Assembly: GCF_004799285.1 (NCBI RefSeq)
Contig: NZ_SSND01000003.1
Coordinates: forward strand, 186,001 to 250,000
Direction of reading: 5' to 3'
Length of the DNA: 64,000 nt
Source of the DNA: Aliigemmobacter aestuarii
GTDB lineage: Bacteria; Pseudomonadota; Alphaproteobacteria; Rhodobacterales; Rhodobacteraceae
Below are positions 36,296-45,165 of the stretch, one piece after another. The position numbers were made by a program, and so were the translations under genes. Within the stretch, counting starts at the first letter, position 1. Each line of letters begins with the position of its first letter. The notes below the pieces were generated by a model that did not search any database, was not told the DNA's origin, and saw only the letters and a list, made by a program, of their open reading frames with translations.

Positions 36296-36711
36296 CACCG
36301 CCGCGCCTTGAGCGGCACGCCCAGAAGCTCCAGCCGGTGGCCGATCAGCCGATATCCCAGGCGCTGCGCGATTCGTTCCTGAAGCGCCTCGATCTCGGGG
36401 TCGACGAATTCCACCACCTCGCCGGTCTGCACGTCGATCAGGTGGTCGTGGTGGTCGCGGTCCGCATCCTCGTAGCGGGCGCGCCCGTCACCGAATTCCA
36501 GCCGTTCCAGGATTCCGGCCTCTTCGAACAGCTTCACCGTGCGGTAGACGGTGGCCAGCGAGATCTTCGGGTCGATCCGGCTGGCGCGGGCATAGAGTTC
36601 CTCGACGTCCGGGTGATCCTCGGATTCGCCTATCACGCGCGCGACAATCCGGCGCTGATCGGTCATGCGCAGGCCCTTTGCTTCGCAGCGGGAGATGATC
36701 GTGTCGGACAC
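36295..36711 (-). CDS. Fur-family transcriptional regulator (Fur/Mur-like)
   Basis: The 138-residue protein has the Fur fold: an N-terminal winged helix with TDQRRIVARVIGESEDHPDVEELY and ISLATVYRTVKLFEEAGIL, then the metal-sensing dimer domain with YEDADRDHHDHLIDVQTGEV. The H-H-D-H cluster is present, but the C-x2-C structural zinc pair found in E. coli Fur after this point (HHDHLICLDCG) is replaced by VQTG. That pattern fits the manganese-responsive Mur/Fur of Rhodobacterales and rhizobia. It is coupled to an EamA transporter. Which metal it senses is inferred from the family. Confidence 0.9.
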   Translation of the reverse strand: MSDTIISRCEAKGLRMTDQRRIVARVIGESEDHPDVEELYARASRIDPKISLATVYRTVKLFEEAGILERLEFGDGRARYEDADRDHHDHLIDVQTGEVVEFVDPEIEALQERIAQRLGYRLIGHRLELLGVPLKARR

Positions 36712-36717
36712 AGCAAG

Positions 36718-36777
36718 ACGCCCCGGTGGTTCCGGGGCGTGATCTAGCGGAAAGGGGCGGGTTGCTCCACCCCTTTT
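36718..36777. terminator. Two hairpins between the Fur-type and DUF533 genes
   Basis: ACGCCCCGG (36718-36726) pairs perfectly with CCGGGGCGT (36732-36740). Next to it AAAGGGG (36751-36757) pairs with CCCCTTT (36770-36776); read on the minus strand this stem ends in TTT and fits a terminator for the DUF533 gene, which ends at 36781. Confidence 0.6.
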
Positions 36778-36780
36778 CGG

Positions 36781-37683
36781 TCAGCTGTAAAGCCTGGGCG
36801 CGCCGGCGTGATCGTGGATCGCGTTGACCTCGCGCGGGTCAAGGCCAAGCGCCTGCGCCAGGTCGTGCAGGTATTGCGCCTCGTTGCGGCTGTCGAGGTC
36901 GATGGCCATCAGCGACATCAGATAGACCTGCTGTTCCATGCCTTCGGGCACCTGCCGCGCCAGCCCTTCGACATCCACGGGCGAGGCGAGTTCGGCGTTG
37001 ACGAAGGCGATCTCCTGTTCGCTGGCGTCGCCCAGATTCTCGGTAAGCTTCTTCTTTTCCGCCGCGTCGAGCTTGCCGTCGCATTTCGCGGCCTGGATCA
37101 TCGCCTTCAGCATCAGGGCCGCCGCCAGTTCCTGTTCGCGGGTGGTCGATTGCGGTTCGCGGCCCTGCAACGCGTCGTCGAAGAGCGAGCCCAGACCACC
37201 AAGGCCGCCTGCGCCGCCCCGCGCCGCGGTGGTGCCGCCCATTGCGCCACCCAGCAGGCCACCCAGAAGGTCGCCGATCCCGCCGTCGCCCGCGCCGCCA
37301 GCCGCGCCGCCGCCCGTCATGCCCTTCAGCAGGTCTTCAAGCCCGCCCGAAGGCGCCTGTGTGCGCCTCGTGCTGGTGCGCGTTGCGCTGCCGCGGGTCT
37401 GGCCGCCACCGGCAAGCTGATCCAGAAGGTCGCCAAGCCCGCCGCCCGTGTTGGCGCTGCCGCGCCGCGTCGTTTTCGCCGAGGGGCCGCCTGCCAGAAT
37501 ATCGCCCATCATGTCGCCAAGACCGCCCGGCGCGGCGCCGGTGTCGATCCGGGTGCCACGCCCGGCGTTGGGTGCATAGGTCGCCCCCGTGGCGCCGGGA
37601 AGGCCGTTCCTGGCGACATGGCTTACGCCCTTGGCGATGGCCACACCGATCGCCACCTTGGCCAGCGTTTTCACAAGGCTCAT
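36781..37683 (-). CDS. DUF533/TerB-like protein with glycine-rich linker
   Basis: The 300-residue protein has an N-terminal hydrophobic segment (SLVKTLAKVAIGVAIAKGV), a long low-complexity middle rich in Gly, Ala and Thr (about 45-190, including GGLGDLLDQLAGGG and GGIGDLLGGLLGGAMGG), and a C-terminal TerB-type helical domain (about 190-295; ALMLKAMIQAAKCDGKLDAA then LTENLGDASEQEIAFVNAEL). It matches the YebE/DUF533 type of inner-membrane-associated proteins of unknown role. GAGGAG precedes the ATG at 37683. Two repeated G-L-x-D-L-L units in the middle suggest amphipathic pieces separated by flexible linker. Confidence 0.82.
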   Translation of the reverse strand: MSLVKTLAKVAIGVAIAKGVSHVARNGLPGATGATYAPNAGRGTRIDTGAAPGGLGDMMGDILAGGPSAKTTRRGSANTGGGLGDLLDQLAGGGQTRGSATRTSTRRTQAPSGGLEDLLKGMTGGGAAGGAGDGGIGDLLGGLLGGAMGGTTAARGGAGGLGGLGSLFDDALQGREPQSTTREQELAAALMLKAMIQAAKCDGKLDAAEKKKLTENLGDASEQEIAFVNAELASPVDVEGLARQVPEGMEQQVYLMSLMAIDLDSRNEAQYLHDLAQALGLDPREVNAIHDHAGAPRLYS

Positions 37684-37847
37684 TCCGCGCTCCTCACTCG
37701 TTCCGCGCCCGGCCAGGACGGCAGGCCGCCTGCGCAACATCGTCCCCGGTTGCATGGCGCGCGGTCAATCGAAAAGATGGGGGAAAATCGGCGCTCCGGT
37801 CCCAGGTCCGGAGGATCGGCGCCGGTCAGCCGGTCACGGGGGCAGGA

Positions 37848-38732
37848 ATGGAGCGGAAAGACAGGCTCGACGCGGTCGGGGTATCGGCGCTTCTGGGCGT
37901 TTCGTTCCTTCTGGCGATCAACCAGATCCTGATTAAGGCGGTGAACGCCGGGTTGCAGCCGGTCTTTTTCGCCGGTCTGCGGTCGCTTCTGGCGGTGCCG
38001 TTCGTGGTGGGCTGGATGGTCTGGCGCGGGCGCGCGCCGCGCCACCGGCCGGGCACGGCGGGGGCGGGGCTGGCGATGGGGGCGCTTTTCGCGGTGGAGT
38101 TCCTCGCGCTCTTCATCGCGCTTGATCTGACCACGGTCGGGCGCGCCGCGATCCTGTTCTACACCATGCCGATGTGGCTGGCGGTGATGGCGCATCTGGG
38201 CCTGCCAGGCGAACGGCTGACAGCCTTGCGGGCGGGCGGACTGGCGCTGGCCTTTCTGGGCACTGCCTGGGCCTTGTCGGACCGCGCCGCCGGGGCGGGG
38301 CAGGCGAGCCTTGCGGGGGATCTTTGCGCGATCCTCGCTGCGGTTTGCTGGGCAGGGACGGCCTTCATTGCCCGGCGCCCGACGATGGCTGCCGTCGGGG
38401 CCGAGATGCAGCTTCTGTGGATGGTGACGGTGTCGGCGCCGCTGTTGCTGCTGGCGGCACCTGCCTTCGGTCCGCTGATCCGCGAGCTGCAACCCTGGCA
38501 CCTCGGCGGGCTCTTGTTCCAGTCGGCGATCGTGGTGGCGGGGGGCTTTGTGACCTGGCTCTGGCTTCTGGGGCGGTATCCGGCGGCGACGGTGGCGTCG
38601 TTCTCGTTCCTGACGCCGGTCATCGGTCTATTCCTTGGGGTCATCCTGTTTGGTGAGCCCCTTACATACCAGATATTGGGGTCGGCCGGTCTGGTGGCGG
38701 CGGGAATCATCCTGATCAACCGGCGCCGGTGA
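37848..38732 (+). CDS. EamA/DMT family transporter
   Basis: The 294-residue, ten-segment membrane protein has two EamA repeats: GVSFLLAINQILIKAVNAGL with LQPVFFAGLRSLLAVPFVVG, LTTVGRAAILFYTMPMWLAVM, then VCWAGTAFIARRP in the second half and VASFSFLTPVIGLFLGVILF near the end. It is the third EamA protein in 6 kb, but the three differ clearly in sequence and are not a recent tandem expansion. GGGGGCAGGA precedes the ATG. A strong 14-base-pair hairpin follows 57 bases after the stop. Confidence 0.88.
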   Translation: MERKDRLDAVGVSALLGVSFLLAINQILIKAVNAGLQPVFFAGLRSLLAVPFVVGWMVWRGRAPRHRPGTAGAGLAMGALFAVEFLALFIALDLTTVGRAAILFYTMPMWLAVMAHLGLPGERLTALRAGGLALAFLGTAWALSDRAAGAGQASLAGDLCAILAAVCWAGTAFIARRPTMAAVGAEMQLLWMVTVSAPLLLLAAPAFGPLIRELQPWHLGGLLFQSAIVVAGGFVTWLWLLGRYPAATVASFSFLTPVIGLFLGVILFGEPLTYQILGSAGLVAAGIILINRRR

Positions 38733-38789
38733 GTCGCCATACCGTGGGTCTGCCGCGCCGCGAGCCGGGGGCGGGGCGCTGGCTTTCTT

Positions 38790-38822
38790 GCTGCATTGCG
38801 GCATAGATTGCCGCAATGCAGC
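38790..38822. terminator. Perfect 14-base-pair stem-loop after the EamA gene
   Basis: GCTGCATTGCGGCA (38790-38803) is exactly complementary to TGCCGCAATGCAGC (38809-38822), loop TAGAT. No T run follows, so it may be a bidirectional or rho-assisted terminator. The rest of 38823-39082 contains no gene or ribosome site that I can support. Confidence 0.5.
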
Positions 38823-39082
38823 AGCTTGCCGGTGCGCTACGCCGGTTCACGCGATCAATCAGCGCGACGGCCTAAGGGGCGCGATTTTCTTGGGAAAGCG
38901 GCGATGCCCGGCGGCCGGGCGACAAGTGATCCCCCGCTGATCCCCCGGTTTGTCCACAGGATCGTTCACAGGGCCGTGAATCACCGGCCCATGACCGGAA
39001 AACCACAGCCGTCCCGGTCAAGCGCAAAAACCCGGTCGATGGTGAAAATTTTCCGTTGATCCATGTCGCGATATACGACAGT

Positions 39083-39111
39083 TTGACTTGGCGGCGCGGG
39101 TAGCCACTAAA
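39083..39111 (+). promoter_or_regulatory. Candidate nrdJ promoter overlapped by the NrdR-like box
   Basis: TTGACT (39083-39088) is a good -35 element, and 17 bases on lies ACTAAA (39106-39111), a weak -10, inside the dyad described separately. Transcription from here would leave a leader of about 170 bases before the nrdJ ATG. Confidence 0.45.
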
Positions 39112-39119
39112 TCTAGTGG
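39104..39119. promoter_or_regulatory. NrdR-box-like 16-base palindrome upstream of nrdJ
   Basis: CCACTA (39104-39109), AATC, TAGTGG (39114-39119). The spacing and the core CACTA/TAGTG fit the NrdR consensus (acaCwAtATaTwGtgt), and the position over the -10 region upstream of a ribonucleotide reductase gene is the expected one. A second box at the usual spacing was not found; another dyad, TGTCG-N7-CGACA at 39064-39080, does not fit the consensus. Confidence 0.65.
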
Positions 39120-39289
39120 TCGCGACGGGGACAGAACTTCGAAAACGAAAACGCGCCTTCCTGGGCAGCGTCAGCCGGTCTGCATGTTCGGGGACCGGAC
39201 GGAGGTTTTTTGCCCTGTCTGCCAGCGCCCTTGGGACCATCGGCCAGGGCGCGGACGCCTTGCCGCAAAAGTGTGGAGACGGGGCAGAT

Positions 39290-42200
39290 ATGAAGATCGA
39301 GCGGAAATTCACCACCGAAGAAACCGGCGCCTATGGTGCCATGAGCTTTACCACGACCGTGTCGGAGATCCGCAATCCCGACGGCAAGGTCGTGTTCCGC
39401 AATGACGCGGTTGAGGTGCCGGAAGGCTGGAGCCAGGTCGCAAGCGACGTTCTGGCGCAGAAGTATTTCCGCAAGGCCGGCGTGCCCGCGCGGCTGAAGC
39501 GCGTGAAGGAAAAGGGCGTGCCCGAATTCCTGTGGCGCTCGGTCGCCGACGAGGAGGCGCTTGCGAACCTGCCGCTGGAACAGCGGATCGTGGGCGAAAC
39601 CTCGGCCAAGCAGGTCTTCGACCGTCTGGCAGGTGCATGGGCCTACTGGGGCTGGAAGGGCGGCTATTTCACCACCGAGGCCGATGCCCGCGCCTATTAC
39701 GACGAAATGCGCTTCATGCTGGCCAACCAGATGGCCGCCCCGAACAGCCCGCAGTGGTTCAACACCGGGCTGCACTGGGCCTATGGCATCGACGGCCCGT
39801 CGCAGGGGCATTTCTATGTCGACTACAAGACCGGCGAACTGACCAAGTCGGCCAGCGCCTATGAGCATCCGCAACCGCATGCCTGCTTCATCCAGTCGGT
39901 CAAGGACGATCTGGTGGGCGATGGCGGCATCATGGACCTGTGGGTGCGCGAGGCGCGGCTGTTCAAGTACGGCTCGGGCACGGGCACGAACTTTTCGTCC
40001 CTGCGTGGCGAGGGCGAAAAGCTGTCGGGCGGCGGGAAGTCTTCGGGGCTGATGGGCTTCCTCAAGATCGGCGACCGCGCGGCGGGCGCGATCAAGTCGG
40101 GCGGCACCACGCGGCGCGCGGCGAAGATGGTGATCTGCGACATGGATCACCCCGATGTGGAACAGTTCATCAACTGGAAGGTCATCGAAGAGCAGAAGGT
40201 GGCAAGCCTTGTCGCCGGCTCCAAGATGCACGAACGCCAGCTGAACGAGATCTTCGCGGCGATCCGCGCCTGGGACGGCAGCAGCGAAGATGCGGTCGAT
40301 CCGGCGAAGAACGCGGCCCTGAAGGGCGCGATCCGGGGTGCCAAGAAGTCGATGATCCCCGAAACCTACATCAACCGCGTGCTGCAATACGCCCGGCAGG
40401 GTTTCGGCTCGATCGAATTCCCGACCTATGACACCGACTGGGATTCCGAGGCCTACATCAGCGTGTCGGGCCAGAACTCGAACAACTCGGTCCGCGTCAC
40501 CGACGCCTTCCTCAAGGCCGTGAAGGACGACGCCGACTGGGAGCTGGTGCGCCGCACCGACGGCAAGGTGGCCAAGGTGGTGAAGGCGCGCGAGCTGTGG
40601 GATCAGGTCGGCCACGCCGCCTGGGCCTGCGCCGACCCCGGCATCCAGTTCCACGACACGGTGAACGCCTGGCACACTTGCCCGGCCGATGGTCCGATCC
40701 GCGGGTCGAACCCCTGTTCGGAATACATGTTCCTCGATGACACGGCCTGCAACCTGGCCTCGATGAACCTGCTGACCTTCTTCAAGGACGGCAAGTTCGA
40801 TGCGACGGCCTATGTCCACGCCAGCCGCCTGTGGACCGTCACGCTGGAGATCAGCGTGATGATGGCGCAGTTCCCCTCGAAGGAGATTGCGCAGCTGTCC
40901 TACGACTTCCGCACGCTGGGGCTTGGCTATGCCAACATCGGCGGGCTCTTGATGAACATGGGCCTTGGCTACGATTCGGCCGAGGGACGCGCGCTTTGTG
41001 GTGCGCTGACCGCGATTATGACGGGCGTCTCCTATGCCACCTCGGCCGAGATGGCCGCCGAACTCGGGCCGTTCCCCGGATATCAGCGGAACGCCGACCA
41101 CATGCTGCGCGTCATCCGCAACCACCGTGCCGCCGCCCATGCGACCGGCCACTATGAAAGCCTGAACGTCGCCCCCGTGGCGCTGGATCATGCCAACTGC
41201 CCCGATCAGGCGCTGGTTGCGCTGGCGAAATCGTCCTGGGACGAGGCGCTGGCCCTGGGTGAAAAGCACGGCTACCGCAACGCCCAGACGACGGTGATCG
41301 CGCCGACGGGCACCATCGGCCTGGTGATGGATTGCGATACCACCGGGATCGAGCCCGATTTCGCGCTGGTGAAGTTCAAGAAACTGGCCGGCGGCGGCTA
41401 TTTCAAGATCATCAACCAATCGGTTCCCGCCGCGCTGGAACAGTTGGGCTATCGTCCGCACGAGGTGGCCGAGATCGTCGCCTATGCGGTGGGTCACGGT
41501 TCCATCGCGCAGGCCCCGGCGATCAACCACACCGCGCTGATCGGTCACGGCTTCGGCCCGCGCGAGATCGAGAAGATCGAGGCGGCGCTTCCCTCGGCCT
41601 TCGACATCCGCTTCGTCTTCAACCAGTGGACCCTGGGCGAGGAATTCTGCCACGGAACCCTGGGCATCCCGGCCGAAAAGCTGAACGACCCGACCTTCGA
41701 CCTGCTGCGCCACCTCGGCTTTACCAAGGCCCAGATCGACGCCGCGAACGACCATGTCTGCGGGACGATGACGCTGGAAGGCGCGCCGCACCTGAAGCCG
41801 GAACACTATCCGGTCTTCGATTGCGCCAACCCCTGCGGCAAGAAGGGCAAGCGTTACCTGTCGGTGGAAAGCCACATCCACATGATGGCGGCGGCACAGT
41901 CCTTCATCTCGGGCGCGATTTCCAAGACGATCAACATGCCGAACACGGCAACGATCGCGGAAACGCTGGCGGCCTATGAACTGTCGCATTCGCTGGGGAT
42001 CAAGGCCAACGCGCTTTACCGCGACGGCTCGAAACTGTCGCAGCCGCTGGCCGCCGCCCTGGTCGAGGATGACGAGGAGGCCGAGGAAATCCTCGCCACC
42101 GGGTCGATGCAGGAAAAGGCCGCCGTCCTTGCCGAGAAGATCGTCGAGAAGGTGATCGTCAAGGAGATCGTGCGCAGCCACCGCGAAAAGCTGCCCGAAC

Positions 42201-42976
42201 GCCGCAAGGGATATACCCAGAAGGCGATCGTGGGCGGGCATAAGGTCTATCTGCGGACCGGCGAATATGCCGACGGTTCGCTTGGCGAGATCTTCATCGA
42301 CATGCACAAGGAAGGTGCGGGCTTCCGGGCGATGATGAACAACTTCGCCATCGCGGTGTCCGTGGGCCTGCAATACGGCGTGCCGCTGGAGGAATTCGTG
42401 GAGGCCTTCACCTTCACCAAGTTCGAACCGGCCGGCATGGTGCAGGGCAACGACTCGATCAAGAACGCGACCTCGATCCTGGATTACATCTTCCGGGAAC
42501 TGGCGATCTCGTATCTCGACCGCACCGACCTTGCCCATGTGAAGCCGCAGGGGGCCAGCTTCGACGATCTGGGCGGCGGGTCCTACGAGGGCCAGCAGAA
42601 CGTGACCCCGGTTTCGGAAACCGCGGCCTCGAAGTCGCTGGAAGTGCTGAAGCAGATCAGCTCCACCGGCTATCTGCGCAAGCGCCTGCCGCAGGAACTG
42701 GTGGTGTTGCAGGGCGGCATGGGGGCGACCGCGCTGAACGGCGCCGATCCGGTGACCGCGCTGAACATGCTGGTGCCCGAAACCGCCCGCGCGGCGACCG
42801 CCGCCGCCGGCGCGACCGCGCTGACCTCGGGCACCGTCAGCATGGACGCCCGCACCCGCGCCAAGCTTCAGGGCTATGAGGGCGAGGCCTGCGGCGAATG
42901 CGGTAACTTCACCCTGGTCCGCAATGGCACCTGCATGAAGTGCAACACCTGCGGCGCCACGAGCGGGTGCAGCTGA
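39290..42976 (+). CDS. nrdJ: Class II (adenosylcobalamin-dependent) ribonucleotide reductase
   Basis: NrdJ reduces ribonucleotides to deoxyribonucleotides using a cobalamin-generated thiyl radical and works with or without oxygen. The 1228-residue length fits the large alphaproteobacterial form. Landmarks are [16 protein letters not shown] near 150, the first active-site cysteine in [31 protein letters not shown], the finger-loop region [20 protein letters not shown] with the thiyl cysteine, and [20 protein letters not shown]. The C-terminal tail has CGECG, then [13 protein letters not shown], a zinc-finger-like redox tail. ATG 39290 follows GGAG; in-frame codons upstream lie in the leader. 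A GAAA-loop terminator follows the stop. Confidence 0.97.
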   Translation: MKIERKFTTEETGAYGAMSFTTTVSEIRNPDGKVVFRNDAVEVPEGWSQVASDVLAQKYFRKAGVPARLKRVKEKGVPEFLWRSVADEEALANLPLEQRIVGETSAKQVFDRLAGAWAYWGWKGGYFTTEADARAYYDEMRFMLANQMAAPNSPQWFNTGLHWAYGIDGPSQGHFYVDYKTGELTKSASAYEHPQPHACFIQSVKDDLVGDGGIMDLWVREARLFKYGSGTGTNFSSLRGEGEKLSGGGKSSGLMGFLKIGDRAAGAIKSGGTTRRAAKMVICDMDHPDVEQFINWKVIEEQKVASLVAGSKMHERQLNEIFAAIRAWDGSSEDAVDPAKNAALKGAIRGAKKSMIPETYINRVLQYARQGFGSIEFPTYDTDWDSEAYISVSGQNSNNSVRVTDAFLKAVKDDADWELVRRTDGKVAKVVKARELWDQVGHAAWACADPGIQFHDTVNAWHTCPADGPIRGSNPCSEYMFLDDTACNLASMNLLTFFKDGKFDATAYVHASRLWTVTLEISVMMAQFPSKEIAQLSYDFRTLGLGYANIGGLLMNMGLGYDSAEGRALCGALTAIMTGVSYATSAEMAAELGPFPGYQRNADHMLRVIRNHRAAAHATGHYESLNVAPVALDHANCPDQALVALAKSSWDEALALGEKHGYRNAQTTVIAPTGTIGLVMDCDTTGIEPDFALVKFKKLAGGGYFKIINQSVPAALEQLGYRPHEVAEIVAYAVGHGSIAQAPAINHTALIGHGFGPREIEKIEAALPSAFDIRFVFNQWTLGEEFCHGTLGIPAEKLNDPTFDLLRHLGFTKAQIDAANDHVCGTMTLEGAPHLKPEHYPVFDCANPCGKKGKRYLSVESHIHMMAAAQSFISGAISKTINMPNTATIAETLAAYELSHSLGIKANALYRDGSKLSQPLAAALVEDDEEAEEILATGSMQEKAAVLAEKIVEKVIVKEIVRSHREKLPERRKGYTQKAIVGGHKVYLRTGEYADGSLGEIFIDMHKEGAGFRAMMNNFAIAVSVGLQYGVPLEEFVEAFTFTKFEPAGMVQGNDSIKNATSILDYIFRELAISYLDRTDLAHVKPQGASFDDLGGGSYEGQQNVTPVSETAASKSLEVLKQISSTGYLRKRLPQELVVLQGGMGATALNGADPVTALNMLVPETARAATAAAGATALTSGTVSMDARTRAKLQGYEGEACGECGNFTLVRNGTCMKCNTCGATSGCS

Positions 42977-43016
42977 TCGGCGCGAAACCTCACGCGTGAC
43001 ATGAGGAACATCATGC

Positions 43017-43043
43017 AATGGCCCCGGAAACGGGGCCATTTTT
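43017..43043 (+). terminator. Rho-independent terminator of nrdJ
   Basis: AATGGCCCCG (43017-43026), GAAA tetraloop, CGGGGCCATT (43031-43040), continuing into a run of five T (43039-43043). Ten perfect base pairs. Confidence 0.92.
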
Positions 43044-43134
43044 CGTTTGGGTGTGGGGGAATATGCGCGGCATGAGCCTGCCGAATGATCCGCTGCCGGG
43101 GGCCCTTGCGCTGTCAATCCGGGCAGGCGCGGGT

Positions 43135-43839
43135 TCAGCCCAGCAGATACGCCCGGGCGGCCGCATCGAAGCCCTGCACCGTCAGGCCCTGCGCCAGCGC
43201 CGCCTGAATCTCGGCCCGCAGGCGCATCCGTTCGGCGTTGGCGGCGGCGGGGTCGGACTCCAGCAGCGCGCCGAAATCGGGGTGTAGGGTGACGCGGGCC
43301 ACCTCGGCCACGGGCGGGGGGGCCTGCCCGGACGCGCGCGCCGTGACGGCGGCGCTGTCCAGATGCCAGTCGGCCAGCACCCGGTCGGACGGGGCGCCCT
43401 GATTGATGCCCGCCATTTCCCCATAGTAATCAGGGAAATAGGTGGCGATCCTCGCACCAAGACGGCCCACGTTCAGCGCGGCATTGGGCAGGCGGGCGGG
43501 GTCGAACGTCCAGCGCACAAGGGTGATTCCGCGCGCAAGGCACCAGTCGCGCTGATGCCATTTCAGCCTGAGCCCAAGGCCAAGCCCTCGCGCATCCGGG
43601 TGCACGGCCAGGCGATGCGAATGTTGCACACCGGGCGTGGCGGTGGGAAAGCCGAAGACATAGCCCATCAGCCGCCCGTCGCCGGAAAACGCCCCGGCGC
43701 AGATCCCGCCCTCGTGCTGGATCACCATCATCAGGTCCGCGGGGTCTTCCTTGTCGCCTTCGCCCCAGACGGTCCGCTGCAAGGCTTCGGCCATGCGGAA
43801 TTCGGCCATGCCTTCAAGGTCCTTGATCGTGATCTTCAT
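43135..43839 (-). CDS. GNAT superfamily N-acyltransferase paired with an enolase-superfamily enzyme
   Basis: The 234-residue protein is a GNAT-fold acyltransferase of the COG3375 kind: a long first strand region (AEALQRTVWGEGDKEDPADL), then VQHSHRLAVHPDARGLGLGL with the acetyl-CoA-binding loop ARGLGLGLRLKW, and TLVRWTFDPARLPNAALNVGRLGA. The start ATG overlaps the stop of the upstream racemase-like gene by four bases (ATGA), so they are coupled. In Geobacillus and Deinococcus relatives such a GNAT succinylates D-amino acids and an N-succinylamino-acid racemase inverts them; by analogy this pair may convert D- to L-amino acids. The acyl donor here is not known. Confidence 0.82.
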   Translation of the reverse strand: MKITIKDLEGMAEFRMAEALQRTVWGEGDKEDPADLMMVIQHEGGICAGAFSGDGRLMGYVFGFPTATPGVQHSHRLAVHPDARGLGLGLRLKWHQRDWCLARGITLVRWTFDPARLPNAALNVGRLGARIATYFPDYYGEMAGINQGAPSDRVLADWHLDSAAVTARASGQAPPPVAEVARVTLHPDFGALLESDPAAANAERMRLRAEIQAALAQGLTVQGFDAAARAYLLG

Positions 43840-44960
43840 GCGCGGAACACCTCGGGCGCGGTGCTGACCTGATCCAGGAAGTCCTCGTCCAGCGTCACCC
43901 CGATGCCGGGGCCGTTGGGCACGGGCATGCGGCCTGCGACCACCTCAAGCGGTTCGTTCACAATGTCGCGGGTGAAGTATCGGCTGGCCGACGAGACATC
44001 GCCCGGCTTGGTGAAGTTCGGGAGCGTGGACAGGTGAATGTTGTGCGCCCGGCCGATCCCGCCCTCCAGCATACCGCCGCACCACACGGGCACATCGAAG
44101 GCCGCCGCCAGATCATGGATGCGGCGCGATTCCAGATGGCCGCCCACGCGCCCCGGCTTGATGTTGACGACCCGTGCCGCATCGGTCTGAAGCGCCTTGC
44201 GTACGTCCGATACCGTCTTCAGGCATTCGTCGAGGCAGATCGGCGTGGCGATCCGGCGCTGCAGTTCGGCGTGGTCGTGGATGTCGTTCCAGGCCAGCGG
44301 CTGTTCGATGTAGTCCAGATCGAAGGCATCCATCGCGCGCAGCAAGGCAGTATCCGAAAGCCGGTAGCAGGAATTCGCGTCCACCGTCAGCTTCGTGCCG
44401 GGAAAGGCCGTGCGGGCCGCGCGTAGCAGTTCCAGATCATGCCCCGGTTTCACCTTCAGCTTGATCCGCTGATAGCCCTGGTCCAGATGCGCCGCGATCC
44501 GGTCAAGCGTTCCGTCGATCGGGCCGATGCCAAGCGACACGCCCACGGAAACCGCATCGCCGGTTCCGCCAAGCACGGACTTCAGCGGCAGGTTCAGCGA
44601 CTTGGCCCAAAGATCCCAGAACGCCATCTCCAGCGTGGCAATCGCCATGCGATGCCCGCGCCAGGGGGCCAGAAGCGGCGAAAGGGCCTCAGGATTGTCC
44701 CATGCGCGGCCCAGAAGGCCGGGGATCAGCACCTGTTTCAACAGGTCCAGCGATCCGGGCAGCGATTCCTCCAGATAGTCGGGCAGAGGGTCCATCACGC
44801 CCTCGCCATAGCCCTCGATCCCGTCCGCTTTCAGCACCAGAAGGGGAAACAGCTTTTCCCGCATCGTGCCGGTGGCGATGGTGAAGGGGGTGACAAGCGG
44901 CAGGCGCACAAGGCGCAGTTCGGCTCTGTCGATGCGAAGGGGGGCGCGGGTCGGGGTCAT
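43836..44960 (-). CDS. Enolase-superfamily enzyme: N-acyl(succinyl)amino acid racemase / o-succinylbenzoate synthase-like
   Basis: The 374-residue protein has the muconate-lactonising subgroup pattern: catalytic lysine pair in RIKLKVKPGHD, metal ligands in LTVDANSCYRL, YIEQPLAWND and CLDECLKTVSD, and the second base in VVNIKPGRVGGHLES. The N-terminal capping domain begins RLPLVTPFTIATGTM. Sequence alone does not separate menaquinone MenC from N-succinylamino-acid racemases, but Rhodobacterales use ubiquinone and no other men gene is here, while a GNAT gene is coupled downstream; a racemase role is therefore favoured. The ATG at 44960 is used, with GAGG upstream. Confidence 0.85.
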   Translation of the reverse strand: MTPTRAPLRIDRAELRLVRLPLVTPFTIATGTMREKLFPLLVLKADGIEGYGEGVMDPLPDYLEESLPGSLDLLKQVLIPGLLGRAWDNPEALSPLLAPWRGHRMAIATLEMAFWDLWAKSLNLPLKSVLGGTGDAVSVGVSLGIGPIDGTLDRIAAHLDQGYQRIKLKVKPGHDLELLRAARTAFPGTKLTVDANSCYRLSDTALLRAMDAFDLDYIEQPLAWNDIHDHAELQRRIATPICLDECLKTVSDVRKALQTDAARVVNIKPGRVGGHLESRRIHDLAAAFDVPVWCGGMLEGGIGRAHNIHLSTLPNFTKPGDVSSASRYFTRDIVNEPLEVVAGRMPVPNGPGIGVTLDEDFLDQVSTAPEVFRA

Positions 44961-45030
44961 CTGTGCCTCGTCTGACGGATGGCGCAGGTTAGGCGGCAGT
45001 GCGGGGCGGCTGCAAGCCACCCCGTTTCCG

Positions 45031-45063
45031 CTGGTCATATCTTGGCCAATCCTCTGGACATAA
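45031..45063 (+). promoter_or_regulatory. Candidate TauR operator upstream of tpa (direct repeats)
   Basis: CTGGTCATAT (45031-45040) and CTGGACATAA (45054-45063) are direct repeats whose starts are 23 bases apart. As I recall, the published Rhodobacter capsulatus TauR repeat is CTGGACYTAA; the second unit matches 9 of 10. They lie 100-135 bases before the tpa ATG, in the divergent gap with the racemase-like gene. Confidence 0.75.
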
Positions 45064-45165
45064 CGCGCGGGCGCGGAAAGCCGGATGATGAACGCAGGGG
45101 CCGCCGCCCGCCGCCCGCGTGGGGCGGGCCAGGTGGCCCATCAGCTTTCAACAGGAGAGAATGCC

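Noticed and set aside
38790-38822. The stable hairpin as a CRISPR repeat
   Set aside because: It occurs once; there are no spaced repeats or cas genes in the window.
39064-39080. TGTCG-N7-CGACA as a second NrdR box
   Set aside because: It lacks the CAC/GTG positions of the consensus, and its distance from the first box is not the usual one.
39170-39184. A sequence resembling the B12 box (GTCAGCCGGTCTGC) in the nrdJ leader
   Set aside because: Only about ten of fifteen positions fit, and the other conserved cobalamin-riboswitch segments are absent.
39113-43117. A 1334-codon open frame on the minus strand opposite nrdJ
   Set aside because: It is the antisense mirror of nrdJ in GC-rich DNA; its product is rich in His, Arg and Gly and shows no family motif, while nrdJ carries all active-site blocks.
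43836-44960. Assignment as MenC of menaquinone synthesis
   Set aside because: No other men genes are present and the group uses ubiquinone; the GNAT coupling favours an N-acylamino-acid racemase role.
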